Positions 33,622 through 46,126 are shown, counted from the stretch's first letter. The stretch: 64,000 nt of DNA from Lotus japonicus (GCF_012489685.1 NC_080043.1:65527920-65591919), one strand, 5' to 3'. The notes: generated from the letters alone by a model not told the origin. Program-made: numbers and translations.

Positions 33622-34835
33622 TGTAAGATCAAGTTTTGATCTAGTAGTACAACTCTATGTTTTGATGATTACAAGTTAACCTTTTGATATGAACAATTGT
33701 GGTACTCTAACGTGTTTTTCTGAGTGTGCTATTTGCAGGTTCTGACCTCAACTCAATCTCACACAAATCAGAAGCACTGTGTATAAAGAGTGACCCAAGC
33801 AACGCTTTCGCATTCACCATGTTCAGTATGAACAGTGGAAAAGCTTCAGAAGTTCTGAAGCTATACAAACTCTGATGTGGACTCAGTCGCTAGAAGCTCT
33901 GAAGATCCAGAAGTTCTGATAACCAAGAAACACTGAAGGTTCAGATGTTCTGATGGTGTAGAAGACTCTGAAGATCCAGAAGCTGAATAGTGGAAACTCT
34001 GAAGTCCAGAAGCAAGAAACTCTGAAGGCCATGTTCTTCCCTCTGAGTTCAGAATCAGAAGATACAATGGTCAGAGGATCTGTGCTTTCCCTCTGACTCT
34101 GATCAACCGGCTTCACAAGTTCCAATACGAAGCATTCCTCTGATCAGAAGTCTCCTAGGTTTAAAGGTCGCGTCGCTATCCAAGTACAAAAGCAACTGTA
34201 CCTTCCTGACGACCTACCTAACGTTCTCAACCACAGCAGAAGCTGGATTTTCCAGAACTGCCCTCCAACGGTAGCATTTCCCATGCATCGCTCAACCCTA
34301 ATCCTTGGAGTATATAAAGAGGCTGAAGACTGAAAGAAACGGTTAGAAGAAAGAAGCATTCACATACGCAAGACATATTCGAAAATATTCTAAGTTTTCT
34401 TTCATCTGAAATTCATTGAGTTTACTATTAGCTTTTTAGAAGCAAATCTCTTGTAAACGATTCTTTGATAAACAGTTTGTTTAGTTCCTTTAGGAGATCA
34501 AGGTTGATCGGATCCTAGAGAAGACTAAGAGAGTGAATCTTAGTGTGAGCTAAGTCAGTGTAATTGTTAGTCACTTGTAGGTTTCAAGTGCAGTTGTAAC
34601 TCTTACCTGATTAGTGGATTGCCTTCATTCTAAGAAGGAAGAAATCACCTTAACGGGTGGACTGGAGTAGCTTGAGTGATTTATCAAGTGAACCAGGATA
34701 AAATCCTTGTGTGCTTTTCTATCTCTTATCTTTTGCACTTAAGTTCTCGAAAGATTTGTCAAAATCTTTAAGGTGGAAGTTCTATACTGAAAACGTTATT
34801 CAAACCCCCCCTTTCTACCGTTTTTCATACCTTCA
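33622..34835 (+). repeat. 5' LTR of Sirevirus copy 3 (1214 bp)
   Basis: TGTAAGATCAAG to CATACCTTCA, with the terminal inverted repeat AGATCAA-gtt-TTGATCT and the internal palindrome GATCAAGGTTGATC. Confidence 0.95.
34264..34318 (+). promoter_or_regulatory. LTR promoter: AACGG motif and TATA (copy 3)
   Basis: TCCAACGGTAG at 34264-34274 and TATATAAA at 34311-34318. The telobox has lost one base here (CAACCCTAA). The 3' LTR repeats the set with its TATA at 45160-45167. Confidence 0.55.
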
Positions 34836-34837
34836 AT

Positions 34838-34849
34838 TGGTATCAGAGC
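34838..34849 (+). other. Primer-binding site, tRNA-Met (copy 3)
   Basis: TGGTATCAGAGC two bases after the LTR, as in copy 2, with a 58-bp leader to the gag ATG. Confidence 0.92.
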
Positions 34850-34907
34850 GCAAGTTCTGATTACCACACCTAACAGTGTTCAGTGATCCGGGCCGGTGTG
34901 AAAAACA

Positions 34908-36671
34908 ATGGCTGCCACCACCAGTGAAACTCAAAGAGATGGTTACAATGCAAAGCCTCCTATGTTCGACGGTCAAAGGTTCGAATATTGGAAAGATAGA
35001 CTGGAAAGTTTCTTTCTGGGTTTCGATGCAGATCTCTGGGATATTATTGTGGATGGCTACGAGCGTCCAGTTGATGCAGATGGCAAGAAGATCCCAAGGT
35101 CAGAGATGACTGCAGATCAAAAGAAGCTGTACTCACAACATCACAAAGCAAGAGCAATTCTTCTAAGTGCTATTTCCTATGAAGAGTACCAGAAGATTAC
35201 AGATCGTGAGTTTGCAAAAGGCATTTTCGAATCTCTGAAGATGTCTCATGAAGGAAACAAGAAAGTCAAAGAATCAAAGGCATTGTCTTTGATCCAAAAG
35301 TATGAATCCTTCATCATGGAGCCAAATGAGTCCATTGAAGAAATGTTCTCCAGATTTCAGTTGCTTGTAGCTGGCATACGACCTCTCAACAAGAGCTACA
35401 CAACAAAAGATCATGTCATAAGGGTCATTAGGTGTCTTCCTGAAAGTTGGATGCCTTTGGTGACTTCAATAGAGCTCACGAGAGACGTTGAGAATATGAG
35501 TTTAGAAGAACTCATCAGCATTTTGAAATGCCATGAGCTGAAGCGCTCAGAGATGCAAGATCTGAGGAAAAAGTCCATAGCCTTGAAATCCAAATCTGAA
35601 AAGGCTAAGGTTGAGAAGTCAAAGGCTCTTCAAGCTGAAGAAGAGGAATCTGAAGAAGCATCAGAAGATTCTGATGAAGATGAGCTGACTCTGATCTCCA
35701 AGAGACTCAACCGCATCTGGAAGCACAGGCAGAGCAAGTTCAAAGGCTCTGGAAAGGCAAAAGGAAAGTATGAGTCCTCAGGCCAGAAGAAGTCTTCAAT
35801 CAAGGAAGTCACATGTTTTGAGTGCAAAGAATCTGGGCACTACAAAAGTGATTGTCCAAAGTTGAAGAAAGACAAGAAGCCAAAGAAGCACTTCAAGACG
35901 AAGAAGAGTCTGATGGTGAAGTCCAAGGACTCATGGCAATTGTCAAAGACAAGGAAGCAGAGTCAAAGGAAGCTGTTGACTCTGACTCAGAATCAGAAGG
36001 AGATCCTAACTCAGACGATGAAAACGAGGTATTCGCTTCTTTCTCTACCTCTGAACTGAAACATGCATTGTCTGATATTATGGATAAGTATAACTCCTTA
36101 TTGTCTAAGCATAAGAAGCTGAAAAAGAACTTATCTGCTGTTTCCAAGACTCCTTCTGAACATGAGAAAATTATTTCTGATCTGAAAAATGATAATCATG
36201 CTTTGATCAATTCTAACTCTGTGCTTAAGAACCAGATTGCTAAGTTAGAAGAAATTGTTGCCTGTGATGCCTCTGATTGTAGAAATGAATCTAAGTATGA
36301 AAAGTCTTTTCAAAGATTCCTAGCTAAAAGCGTGGATAGAAGCTTAATGGCCTCAATGATCTATGGCGTAAGCAGAAATGGAATGCATGGCATTGGCTAT
36401 TCTAAACCAATTAGAAATGAGCCCTCTGTGTCTAAAGCTAAATCCTTGTATGAATGCTTTGTTCCCTCTGGTACCATATTGCCTGATCCTTTACCTGCTA
36501 AAGTTGCTAAACACCCTCTTAAAAAGGGATCTTTCTCTATGACTAAATATCATGCAAATATTCCTTTAAAATATCATGTTGAGACACCCAAGGTGATCAG
36601 AACCTCTGGGGTAACTAACAAGAGAGGACCCAGAAAGTGGGTACCTAAGGACAAGATTATCTATGTTGCAG
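34908..36671 (+). pseudogene. gag: Sirevirus gag with C-terminal extension, copy 3, frameshifted
   Basis: From ATG 34908 the gag domain and CCHC knuckle match copy 2. After 35917 a 43-bp segment present in copy 2 is missing, between two TCTGATGGT repeats, which shifts the frame. In the shifted frame the extension is open: an acidic DSDSESEGD stretch, a coiled coil (SALSDIMDKY-like helix, HKKLKKN, LKNQIAKLEEIV), then KSVDRSLMASMIYG and [12 protein letters not shown]. Long gag extensions with coiled coils are a Sirevirus trait, reported to bind dynein light chain 8-like proteins. The pol frame is one base out of phase with this extension near 36670. Confidence 0.85.
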
Positions 36672-39600
36672 ATATCCTTGATAGCTCCACTGAAACACCA
36701 ATCATGGTATCTGGACAGTGGATGCTCGCGTCACATGACGGGAGAAAGGCGTATGTTCCGAGAGCTGAAACTTAAGCCTGGAGGCGAAGTTGGCTTTGGA
36801 GGAAATGAAAAGGGTAAAATTGTTGGTACTGGTACTATTTGTGTAGATAGTAGTCCATGCATTGATAATGTGTTATTGGTAGACGGCTTAACACATAACT
36901 TATTGTCTATAAGTCAATTAGCTGACAAGGGTTATAATGTTATATTCAATCAAAAGTCCTGCCGGGCTGTAAGTCAGATCGATGGCTCTGTTCTGTTTAA
37001 CAGCAAGAGGAAGAACAACATTTATAAGATCAGATTATCTGAGTTAGAGGCTCAGAATGTGAAGTGCCTTCTGTCTGTTAATGAAGAGCAGTGGGTATGG
37101 CATAGACGGTTAGGGCATGCCAGTATGAGAAAGATTTCTCAGCTGAGCAAGCTAAACCTTGTCAGGGGCTTACCCAATCTGAAGTTCGCTTCAGACGCTC
37201 TTTGTGAAGCATGTCAGAAAGGCAAATTCACAAAAGTCCCTTTCAAGGCAAAGAATGTTGTCTCAACCTCAAGGCCGTTGGAACTTCTGCATATCGACCT
37301 TTTTGGACCAGTGAAAACTGAGTCTATAGGTGGCAAGAGATATGGGATGGTTATCGTTGATGACTATAGCCGTTGGACATGGGTAAAGTTTCTAACCCGC
37401 AAGGATGAGTCTCATGCTGTGTTCTCTACCTTTATTGCTCAAGTGCAAAACGAGAAGGCTTGTAGGATTGTGCGTGTCAGAAGTGACCATGGTGGAGAGT
37501 TTGAGAATGATAAGTTTGAGAGTCTGTTTGATTCCTGTGGAATTGCTCATGATTTCTCTTGTCCCAGAACTCCTCAACAAAATGGTGTTGTTGAGAGGAA
37601 GAACAGAACTCTTCAGGAGATGGCTAGAACCATGCTCCAAGAAACTGGCATGGCTAAGCACTTTTGGGCAGAGGCAGTAAATACAGCATGTTACATTCAG
37701 AACAGAATCTCTGTGAGACCAATTCTGAATAAGACTCCTTATGAATTGTGGAAGAACATAAAACCCAACATTTCTTATTTTCATCCTTTTGGCTGTGTTT
37801 GTTATGTTCTCAATACGAAGGATAGATTGCATAAATTTGATGCTAAGTCTTCTAAGTGTCTATTACTCGGTTACTCTGAGAGATCTAAAGGTTTTAGATT
37901 TTATAATACTGATGCTAAGACTATTGAAGAATCTATTCATGTTAGATTTGACGATAAGCTTGACTCTAACCAGTCAAAGCTAGTTGAAAAGTTTGCAGAT
38001 TTAAGCATTAATGTTTCTGACAAAGGCAAAGCTCCAGAGGAAGATGAGCCAGAGGAAGATGAACCAGAGGAAGAAGCTGGTCCCTCTAACTCACAAACTC
38101 TGAAGAAGAGGAGAATCACTGCAGCTCACCCTAAGGAATTGATTTTGGGCAACAAAGACGAACCAGTCAGAACCAGATCTGCCTTCAGACCTTCTGAAGA
38201 GACCTTGCTCAGTCTGAAAGGATTGGTGTCCTTAATTGAACCCAAGTCCATAGATGAAGCTCTTCAGGACAAGGATTGGATTCTGGCCATGGAAGAAGAA
38301 CTGAATCAATTTTCCAAGAACGATGTTTGGAGCTTAGTGAAGAAGCCTGAGAATGTCCATGTTATTGGAACGAAATGGGTATTCAGAAACAAGCTGAATG
38401 AGAAAGGAGATGTAGTCAGAAATAAGGCAAGGCTAGTTGCTCAAGGCTACAGCCAGCAGGAAGGAATAGACTACACTGAAACATTTGCTCCAGTAGCAAG
38501 ACTGGAGGCAATCAGACTGTTGATCTCTTTCTCAGTAAATCACAACATAGTCCTACATCAGATGGACGTAAAGAGTGCCTTCCTAAATGGTTATATCTCA
38601 GAGGAAGTCTATGTTCATCAACCCCCAGGTTTTGAAGATGAGAAGAAACCAGACCATGTGTTCAAATTGAAGAAATCACTCTACGGTCTGAAGCAAGCTC
38701 CCAGAGCATGGTATGAGAGACTTAGCTCATTCCTTCTGGAGAATGAGTTTGTAAGGGGTAAAGTAGATACAACTCTTTTTTGCAAGACTTATAAAGATGA
38801 TATCTTAATTGTGCAAATCTATGTTGATGATATTATATTTGGTTCTGCTAATCAATCTCTATGCAAAGAATTTTCTGAGATGATGCAGGCTGAATTTGAG
38901 ATGAGTATGATGGGAGAATTAAAGTACTTTCTGGGAATACAAGTTGATCAAACACCAGAAGGAACATATATCCATCAGAGCAAGTACACTAAAGAACTTC
39001 TGAAGAAGTTCAATATGCTGGAATCTACAGTGGCCAAGACTCCAATGCATCCTACATGCATTCTGGAGAAAGAAGATAAAAGTGGTAAAGTATGTCAGAA
39101 GCTCTATCGTGGCATGATAGGTTCACTTCTATACTTAACTGCATCTAGGCCAGACATATTATTTAGTGTTCACTTATGTGCTCGTTTCCAATCAGATCCA
39201 AGGGAAACTCACTTAACTGCTGTTAAGAGGATCCTAAGGTATCTGAAAGGCACCACTAACCTTGGCTTGATGTATAAGAAAACATCAGAGTATAAGCTTT
39301 CAGGTTATTGTGATGCTGATTATGCTGGAGATAGAACAGAGAGAAAAAGTACTTCTGGAAATTGTCAATTTCTGGGAAGCAATCTAGTCTCATGGGCAAG
39401 CAAGAGGCAATCAACCATTGCACTATCAACTGCAGAAGCAGAATATATCTCAGCAGCAATATGCAGCACTCAGATGCTCTGGATGAAACATCAGCTGGAG
39501 GATTATCAGATCCTTGAGAGCAATATCCCAATCTATTGTGATAACACTGCTGCAATCTCATTGAGTAAGAATCCTATCTTGAATTCAAGGGCAAAGCACA

Positions 39601-39767
39601 TTGAGGTAAAGTATCACTTTATTAGAGATTATGTACAGAAGGGCGTACTTCTTCTGAAGTTTGTTGATACTGACCATCAATGGGCAGATATCTTTACAAA
39701 GCCCTTAGCAGAGGATAGATTTAATTTTATTCTGAAAAATCTAAACATGGACTTTTGTCCAGAGTGA
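36663..39767 (+). CDS. pol: Sirevirus pol, copy 3 (1034 aa, intact)
   Basis: Protease [13 protein letters not shown], integrase zinc finger and DDE core ([26 protein letters not shown]), RT with [11 protein letters not shown] and [10 protein letters not shown], RNase H with CDADYAGD and STAEAEYI, ending LNMDFCPE. No stop or frameshift occurs in the domains, so the enzymes could be functional. In a parent element pol would continue from the gag extension; the 36663 ATG is only the first in this frame. It could act on other copies if expressed. Confidence 0.95.
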   Translation: MLQISLIAPLKHQSWYLDSGCSRHMTGERRMFRELKLKPGGEVGFGGNEKGKIVGTGTICVDSSPCIDNVLLVDGLTHNLLSISQLADKGYNVIFNQKSCRAVSQIDGSVLFNSKRKNNIYKIRLSELEAQNVKCLLSVNEEQWVWHRRLGHASMRKISQLSKLNLVRGLPNLKFASDALCEACQKGKFTKVPFKAKNVVSTSRPLELLHIDLFGPVKTESIGGKRYGMVIVDDYSRWTWVKFLTRKDESHAVFSTFIAQVQNEKACRIVRVRSDHGGEFENDKFESLFDSCGIAHDFSCPRTPQQNGVVERKNRTLQEMARTMLQETGMAKHFWAEAVNTACYIQNRISVRPILNKTPYELWKNIKPNISYFHPFGCVCYVLNTKDRLHKFDAKSSKCLLLGYSERSKGFRFYNTDAKTIEESIHVRFDDKLDSNQSKLVEKFADLSINVSDKGKAPEEDEPEEDEPEEEAGPSNSQTLKKRRITAAHPKELILGNKDEPVRTRSAFRPSEETLLSLKGLVSLIEPKSIDEALQDKDWILAMEEELNQFSKNDVWSLVKKPENVHVIGTKWVFRNKLNEKGDVVRNKARLVAQGYSQQEGIDYTETFAPVARLEAIRLLISFSVNHNIVLHQMDVKSAFLNGYISEEVYVHQPPGFEDEKKPDHVFKLKKSLYGLKQAPRAWYERLSSFLLENEFVRGKVDTTLFCKTYKDDILIVQIYVDDIIFGSANQSLCKEFSEMMQAEFEMSMMGELKYFLGIQVDQTPEGTYIHQSKYTKELLKKFNMLESTVAKTPMHPTCILEKEDKSGKVCQKLYRGMIGSLLYLTASRPDILFSVHLCARFQSDPRETHLTAVKRILRYLKGTTNLGLMYKKTSEYKLSGYCDADYAGDRTERKSTSGNCQFLGSNLVSWASKRQSTIALSTAEAEYISAAICSTQMLWMKHQLEDYQILESNIPIYCDNTAAISLSKNPILNSRAKHIEVKYHFIRDYVQKGVLLLKFVDTDHQWADIFTKPLAEDRFNFILKNLNMDFCPE

Positions 39768-40209
39768 AGATGGATCAGAACCTCTGACTATGATACTTCT
39801 TGATCAGAAGATGTCTAGTCCAGAAGGTAACTCAATCAGAGTGTGTGTGCCCACTGGTACTGACTCTGAAGCTGAGACAACAACGCGTGTGTCAGTTTTT
39901 CTGATGCATAGTTCCTTGTGCCCGTGTGACAGTCTGTTATGATTGCGTGTAGATGTGCTTCTCTCCTGTGTGTGATTGTGTATTTTACTGTTACTATCTA
40001 TCTTTAATTTTCAACCGTTGATCTTAAAGTGCTTTTTGAATCAACAACGGTTATTTGATAAAACCCACTATACACACACGTTCTCTTTCACTTCCGGTTT
40101 TTGCTCTCGCTCTCTCTGCTTTTCAAAACCGCTCTTCTCGATTTCTCTCTCGATCTCTCTTCATCTTCCAACCTTCATCTTCTACCTCAAACCTTCAACC
40201 TCTTCAAAA
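39768..40209 (+). other. Spacer between pol and envelope-like gene, copy 3
   Basis: Similar to 25000-25437, including AACCGTTGAT near 40013 and ATCAACAACGGTT near 40040, and a CT-rich stretch before the ATG. No conserved frame. Confidence 0.5.
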
Positions 40210-43068
40210 ATGGTGAGACAAACCAGAAGATCTACTGCAGATGCACCTTAGTTCCCTCACATGGTAGTTGGTCTGGCAACGGGTCAAAGGGGCCCTGAGA
40301 ATCCAACTCAAGATCAAGTTCAAACTCAAGAACAGAGTGTTCCTATTGCAGAACGGGGCTGTGCCGTTCACTGTGTATATCCTCCTGAGGAACTCCAAGT
40401 CCTGGCAGAATGGAGATTCAACCTCGACAACTTGGCTACAAATGGGTATGATCTTCGTCCTGAAGTCCAAGCTCAAGGTTGGGGAAATTACTTCAACAGA
40501 CTTCGAGGACCGATATATGATAAATTGGTCAAGGAATTCTGGAAGCACGCCGACTGCGATGATACTCAGGTGGTATCTCATATTCTTGGCAGAAAGATCA
40601 TCATCACGGAGAAGTCCTTCGTGAACTTGCTGGGTGCAGATACTGCTTATGGGTATCGTTTCCAACTGACGGAATCGAAGCTGAAACCCAGCACCAAGGA
40701 CAAAATCAACCAGGCCCTGTACACCACCTTCAAACCGGGCAAGACGAGTTACAAGGTGATGGATCTTCATCCCAAACTCAGGATCTGGCACAAGATCCTG
40801 CTCCACTGCATAAACCAGAGACCGAAGGGCAGTTCTCCAGACTACATCAACTTCAACCAGAAGGTGATGTTGTTCTTCATCCAAGATCAGAAGAAGATCT
40901 GCCTTCCCTACTTCCTGTTCTCCTACTTGAAGGAATGCATCCGGAAGTCTCGCACCACCGCCTCCATCAAGTCTGCAATCAAATATATCCCTTTTGGGAG
41001 GCTGCTCTCAGACTTCCTCATTGAAAGCAACCTGGTGCAAGATCTGGTTAATGCTGGATGTGTAGAGGATCTGAGCACAATTGTCAGTGATGTCTTCACT
41101 GCAAACTCTCTGAAGAAGATGGGTTTGGTCCAGAAGAAGATTGCTCCTGCTCATGAAGACACATCTTCTGAGATCAGAGGTAGAAGGATGCCTCTGAATG
41201 ACTACCCTCTGTGGACTCAGGCAGACAATCCTGACGCCATCAGATGCTATGTTGAAGACCTCAGGGCTCAAGGATTCGAAATTGACCTTGATGATTTCGT
41301 CAGCAGACTACCGCCAGCTCCAGAGTTTCCTTCTCCTCCCAAGAAGAAAGCTCAGAGGAAGATGCTACTGGACGAATCTTCTGAGGAATCCGATGTCCCT
41401 CTGGTCAAGAAGACAAAGAGAAAGCCTGATGATGGTGATGATAGTGACAATGAGGATGGTCCTCCAAAGAAGAAGACGAAGAAGGTCAGAATCGTGGTGA
41501 AACCTACTCGGGTGGAACCAGCTGCTGAAGTGGTCAGAAGGACTGAACCTCCTGCCAGAGTGACTCGATCATCAGCACATTCAAGTAAGCATGCACTTGC
41601 TTCTGATGATGATTTGAATTTATTTGATGCACTCCCTATTTCTGTCTTGCTCCAACACTCCTCAAATCCCCTCACTCCTATTCCTGAATCCCAACCAGCC
41701 GCACAAACCACCACTCCACCACATTCCCCAAGATCTTCCTTCTTTCAACCTTCCCCTACTGAAGCACCTCTCTGGAATTTGCTTCAGAATCAACCCTCTA
41801 GGTCAGAAGAACCAACCTCTCTCCTCACCATTCCGTACGACCCATTATCTTCTGAACCAATCATCCATGAACAACCAGAGCCAAACCAAACAGAACCACA
41901 ACCCAGAACGTCTGATCACTCTGTTCCCAGAGCATCAGAACGTCCTGCTGCCAGAACCACGGATACAGACTCTTCCACAGCCTTTACACCTGTATCCTTC
42001 CCAACCAATGTTGCTGATTCTTCTCCCTCCAATAACTCTGAATCCATTAGAAAATTCATGGAGGTTAGAAAAGAAAAGGTGTCTACCTTAGAGGAATATT
42101 ACCTAACTTGTCCAAGCCCTAGGAGATATCCTGGCCCTAGACCTGAACGTCTAGTAGACCCAGATGAACCTATCTTGGCTAATCCTTTACAAGAGGCAGA
42201 CCCTTTGGCTCAACAAGCTCACCCTGTCCCTGACCAACAAGAGCCTATTCAACCAGAACCTGAACCCGAACATTCAGTGTCTAACCAATCCTCAGTTAGA
42301 TCACCCCATCCTCTGGTTGAAACTTCAGACCCTCACCTTGGAACCTCTGAACCCAATGCTCAACTGATTAACATTGGTTCTCCACAAGGTGCCTCTGAAG
42401 CTCATAGCAGCAATCACCCAGCCTCTCCTGAAACCAACCTCTCCATAATTCCCTATACTCACCTCCAACCCACATCTCTCTCTGAGTGCATCAATATTTT
42501 CTATCATGAAGCCTCTTTGAGGCTCCGCAATGTGCACGGTCAGACTGACCTCAGTGAGAATGCTGAATGTGTGGCTGATGAGTGGAACAATCTGGGCACT
42601 TGGCTAGTGGCTCAAGTTCCAATTATGATGCAGCTCCTGCATGCAGAGGGAAGTCAGAGCATTGAGGCTGCAAAGCAAAGGTTTGCTCGAAGGGTGGCTC
42701 TTCATGAACAAGAACAGAGAAATAAGCTTCTTGAAGCCATTGAAGAAGCCAAGAGAAAGAAGGCTCAAGCAGAAGAAGCTGCACGTCTAGCAGCAGCTCA
42801 AGCTGAACAAGCCAGACTTGAGGCAGAGCGACTTGAAGCTGAGGCTGAAGCTCTTAGATGCCAAGCACTTGCACCAGTTGTGTTTACTCCTGCTGCTTCT
42901 GCTTCCATTCCAGATCCTCAAGCTGCTCAGAATGTTCCTTCCAGTTCTACTCAGACAAGCTCATCCAGACTCGACATCATGGAACAGCGTCTTGACATTC
43001 ATGAATCCATGCTGATTGAGATGAAGCAAATGATGATGGAACTTCTGCGACGATCTGACAAACCTTAG
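40210..43068 (+). CDS. Sirevirus envelope-like gene, copy 3 (about 952 codons, one TAG)
   Basis: ATG 40210 begins MVRQTRRSTADAP, then a TAG at 40249-40251, then an open frame of 935 codons. Residues about 70-300 are the conserved globular half (GCAVHCVYPPEELQVLAEWRF, YDKLVKEFWKHAD, LHPKLRIWHKILLHC). Basic patches (PPKKKTKKVR), a 350-residue Pro/Ser/Thr/Glu-rich linker with PRRYPGPRPE, a helical block (SLSECINIFYHEASLRL) and a long Ala/Glu/Arg coiled coil follow. The C-terminus is SRLDIMEQRLD to LLRRSDKP. I see neither signal peptide nor membrane helix. The layout, globular domain plus linker plus coiled coil, parallels the antisense gene of the Tat element at 47151-50838. Function is unknown. 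Confidence 0.85.
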
Positions 43069-43271
43069 TTCTAGGATCTCTTCTTTTTCTTTCTTTTTAT
43101 CTAACGTTGTTTTATTTAAACTCTGTTTCTTTTTATTTACTTATTCTATTTTATTCGTTTGTGATTCTATATGCATATCTATATATATATTTGTGTCACA
43201 TATGTTTGCAAAAATCTTTTTTATTCATCAAATTTTCTATGTTTACATCATATTTATTTACATCATAAAAT

Positions 43272-43664
43272 CTAGAATGGAGGATCCCTCCTCATTCTTC
43301 TGCACTCCTGGCGCTGCTCTGACCTATCTTTCTCCAGACGCTCCAGTACATGCTGGATGTTGCTGAGCCTGTCCTTTAGCTCATCCCTCTCCAGAATCTC
43401 TTCTACAGTATTGAGCTCCTCTTCCAAACTTTCTTTTTCTTCCAGCAGCTTGAGTTCAAGCCGGCTGAGTTCTTGCACCTCCTCCACGAAGGCAAGAAAT
43501 TCCTTCAGGTCTCTCTCCAACTCTGGACGCAGGTCTTCTTCCAGCAGTGTCCGTGTCAGCTCCGCGATGGTAGTTGCACCCTCTGGATGCCTGATGTTCA
43601 GGAACAAGTCCTCTTCAAAGGCCTTCTTCCTCAGCTCTTCTAGTGCTATGATGTATGATGCCAT
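43272..43664 (-). CDS. Sirevirus antisense frame, copy 3 (130 aa, intact)
   Basis: It starts MASYIIALEELRKKAFEEDLF and ends RRMRRDPPF with TAG. The middle is almost entirely charged helix with leucine heptads (LEEDLRPELERDLKEF, LELKLLEEKESLEEEL), predicted coiled coil. It converges on the envelope-like gene, stop codons 203 bp apart, and a minus-strand AATAAA-type signal lies beyond its stop (near 43221). Its TATA box is 57 bp upstream of the ATG. Copies 1 and 2 match in start, end, motifs and promoter. The Tat frame at 46127-46600 looks distantly related. I know no function for it. Confidence 0.65.
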   Translation of the reverse strand: MASYIIALEELRKKAFEEDLFLNIRHPEGATTIAELTRTLLEEDLRPELERDLKEFLAFVEEVQELSRLELKLLEEKESLEEELNTVEEILERDELKDRLSNIQHVLERLEKDRSEQRQECRRMRRDPPF

Positions 43665-43720
43665 TTTTTTTCTTTACTGAAAATTGTTCGAGGTGTGAAG
43701 CTTACCTCTCTCTCCAATGC

Positions 43721-43728
43721 TTTATATA
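43721..43728 (-). promoter_or_regulatory. TATA box of antisense frame, copy 3
   Basis: TATATAAA on the minus strand in CCTATATAAAGC, 57 bp upstream of the ATG at 43664. Confidence 0.55.
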
Positions 43729-44456
43729 GGCTTCACTTTATCTCTGAAAGTTAATGCTCCTACAGTTTCTGGAGGTTAAGTTCTTGGTAACTGACCCTTC
43801 TCTTTACTCACTTGACCGGTGGTAAACGTTCTTCTCTTGCATTAACTCCTCTATTTATTTCGCCTAACTCTGATTCTGGCATCGTTTTCATTTTTCTTTA
43901 AACTTAGACCTTCTCTAAGGGGGAGTACCTTGTACTTCAAGCTAAGTTTTTCACACCCCAAGCTTTTTGCTTATGACAAAAAGGGGGAGTAAACCCAGTT
44001 TTTGATGTGTAAGATGTGTTAGTGTGATTTATTTTTCTTTTGGAGATGTTAAGAGTTCCACCTTCATGACCATAGATGTGTCACTGGGCAAATACAAGGA
44101 ATACATTTCACTTCTTCTGAAGTGATTATAAGTTGACTCTGATACCCAAGACTCTGATACCTTGTCCATGACTCTGATTACTTATGCGCTCTGTTTACTC
44201 GATTTTCATCTATGTCATAAGTTTTTCACTCTGAACTCTTATATTATTTAGCTCACAATCTAGACTTTACTAACGTTTTCATCAAGTATTAGATTCAGGG
44301 GGAGCTAAGTTCAGAATCAAGCAGTGACTTGAATTCAGAATGAGCAAGATAAACTATTCACATCAGGATAAGTCTTATTCTATATCTCTAAACTCTGAGT
44401 GAATTCAGTTTAATGTTTAAGAATTGTTCATCAAAAATTTTAGTTTTGTCATCATC

Positions 44457-44468
44457 AAAAAGGGGGAG
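44457..44468 (+). other. Polypurine tract, Sirevirus copy 3, with upstream duplicates
   Basis: AAAAAGGGGGAG just before the 3' LTR, with related runs at 43917-43924, 43978-43988 and 44297-44304. The region 43729-44470 shows no other gene. Confidence 0.8.
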
Positions 44469-44470
44469 AT

Positions 44471-45684
44471 TGTAAGATCAAGTTTTGATCTAGTAGTACA
44501 ACTCTATGTTTTGATGATTACAAGTTAACCTTTTGATATGAACAATTGTGGTACTCTAACGTGTTTTTCTGAGTGTGCTATTTGCAGGTTCTGACCTCAA
44601 CTCAATCTCACACAAATCAGAAGCACTGTGTATAAAGAGTGACCCAAGCAACGCTTTCGCATTCACCATGTTCAGTATGAACAGTGGAAAAGCTTCAGAA
44701 GTTCTGAAGCTATACAAACTCTGATGTGGACTCAGTCGCTAGAAGCTCTGAAGATCCAGAAGTTCTGATAACCAAGAAACACTGAAGGTTCAGATGTTCT
44801 GATGGTGTAGAAGACTCTGAAGATCCAGAAGCTGAATAGTGGAAACTCTGAAGTCCAGAAGCAAGAAACTCTGAAGGCCATGTTCTTCCCTCTGAGTTCA
44901 GAATCAGAAGATACAATGGTCAGAGGATCTGTGCTTTCCCTCTGACTCTGATCAACCGGCTTCACAAGTTCCAATACGAAGCATTCCTCTGATCAGAAGT
45001 CTCCTAGGTTTAAAGGTCGCGTCGCTATCCAAGTACAAAAGCAACTGTACCTTCCTGACGACCTACCTAACGTTCTCAGCCACAGCAGAAGCTGGATTTT
45101 CCAGAACTGCCCTCCAACGGTAGCATTTCCCATGCATCGCTCAACCCTAATCCTTGGAGTATATAAAGAGGCTGAAGACTGAAAGAAACGGTTAGAAGAA
45201 AGAAGCATTCACATACGCAAGACATATTCGAAAATCTTCTAAGTTTTCTTTCATCTGAAATTCATTGAGTTTACTATTAGCTTTTTAGAAGCAAATCTCT
45301 TGTAAACGATTCTTTGATAAACAGTTTGTTTAGTTCCTTTAGGAGATCAAGGTTGATCGGATCCTAGAGAAGACTAAGAGAGTGAATCTTAGTGTGAGCT
45401 AAGTCAGTGTAATTGTTAGTCACTTGTAGGTTTCAAGTGCAGTTGTAACGCTTACCTGATTAGTGGATTGCCTTCATTCTAAGAAGGAAGAAATCACCTT
45501 AACGGGTGGACTGGAGTAGCTTGAGTGATTTATCAAGTGAACCAGGATAAAATCCTTGTGTGCTTTTCTATCTCTTATCTTTTGCACTTAAGTTCTCGAA
45601 AGATTTGTCAAAATCTTTAAGGTGGAAGTTCTATACTGAAAACGTTATTCAAACCCCCCCTTTCTACCGTTTTTCATACCTTCA
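44471..45684 (+). repeat. 3' LTR of Sirevirus copy 3 (1214 bp)
   Basis: Equal in length to the 5' LTR, with three substitutions (near 45078, 45236 and 45450). The target duplication AAGAT follows at 45685-45689. Confidence 0.96.
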
Positions 45685-45689
45685 AAGAT

Positions 45690-46039
45690 TATTGGAATAT
45701 GATGCTCGATGAGTTGGTAAATCTCGACGAAGAAAGACTATTGGCTTTAGACGTTTTAACCAGACAAAAGGATCGCGTCGCAAGAGCGTATGACAAAAAG
45801 GTTAGAGTTCGATCTTTTATGGTTGGTGATTACGTGTGGAAAGTTATCTTGCCAGTAGATAAAAAAGATAGAAATTATGGCAAGTGGGCCCCCAGTTGGG
45901 ATCGTTTAAAGTCGAGAAAGCGCTTTCTAACAATTCTTATTCGATTAAAGAATTAAGTGGTCAATGTCGACGCGTGACAGTAAATGGTAAGTACTTGAAA
46001 ACGTATAGGCCAATGTTGCACGAGATTAAGATCGAATAA
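45690..46039 (+). pseudogene. Tat integrase C-terminus, end of pol
   Basis: Continues the integrase from 33621: YWNMMLDELVNLDEERL, RQKDRVARAYDKKVR, FMVGDYVWKV, then, after a frameshift near 45905, KVEKALSNNSYSIKELSG and GKYLKTYRPMLHEIKIE with TAA at 46037-46039. This is the usual Tat pol terminus. The antisense frame begins to face it only 87 bp further on. Confidence 0.88.
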
Positions 46040-46126
46040 ACAAAAAATGAAACGAAGAACGAGTATTGCCAAATCGAAATGTTTTATTAATTACATAAGA
46101 TATTACAAGCATGGAAAAAGGAAAAT

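Larger units (their letters stand above)
33622..45684 (+). mobile_element. Sirevirus copy 3, complete structure (12063 bp)
   Basis: LTRs 33622-34835 and 44471-45684 (1214 bp each) differ at only three positions. A perfect target duplication AAGAT lies at 33617-33621 and 45685-45689. It is the youngest and most intact copy: pol is fully open, the envelope-like gene has a single TAG and the antisense frame is intact. Defects are a 43-bp deletion in gag and a one-base phase change between gag and pol. Removing it restores the Tat integrase frame. Confidence 0.96.

Noticed and set aside
33861..34125. Minus-strand frames inside LTRs (also at 19698, 29974, 44710) as genes
   Set aside because: They only translate the TCTGAAG/CAGAAG repeats of U3, giving Ser-rich low-complexity peptides with no start context or promoter. 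They recur because the LTRs are copies of each other.
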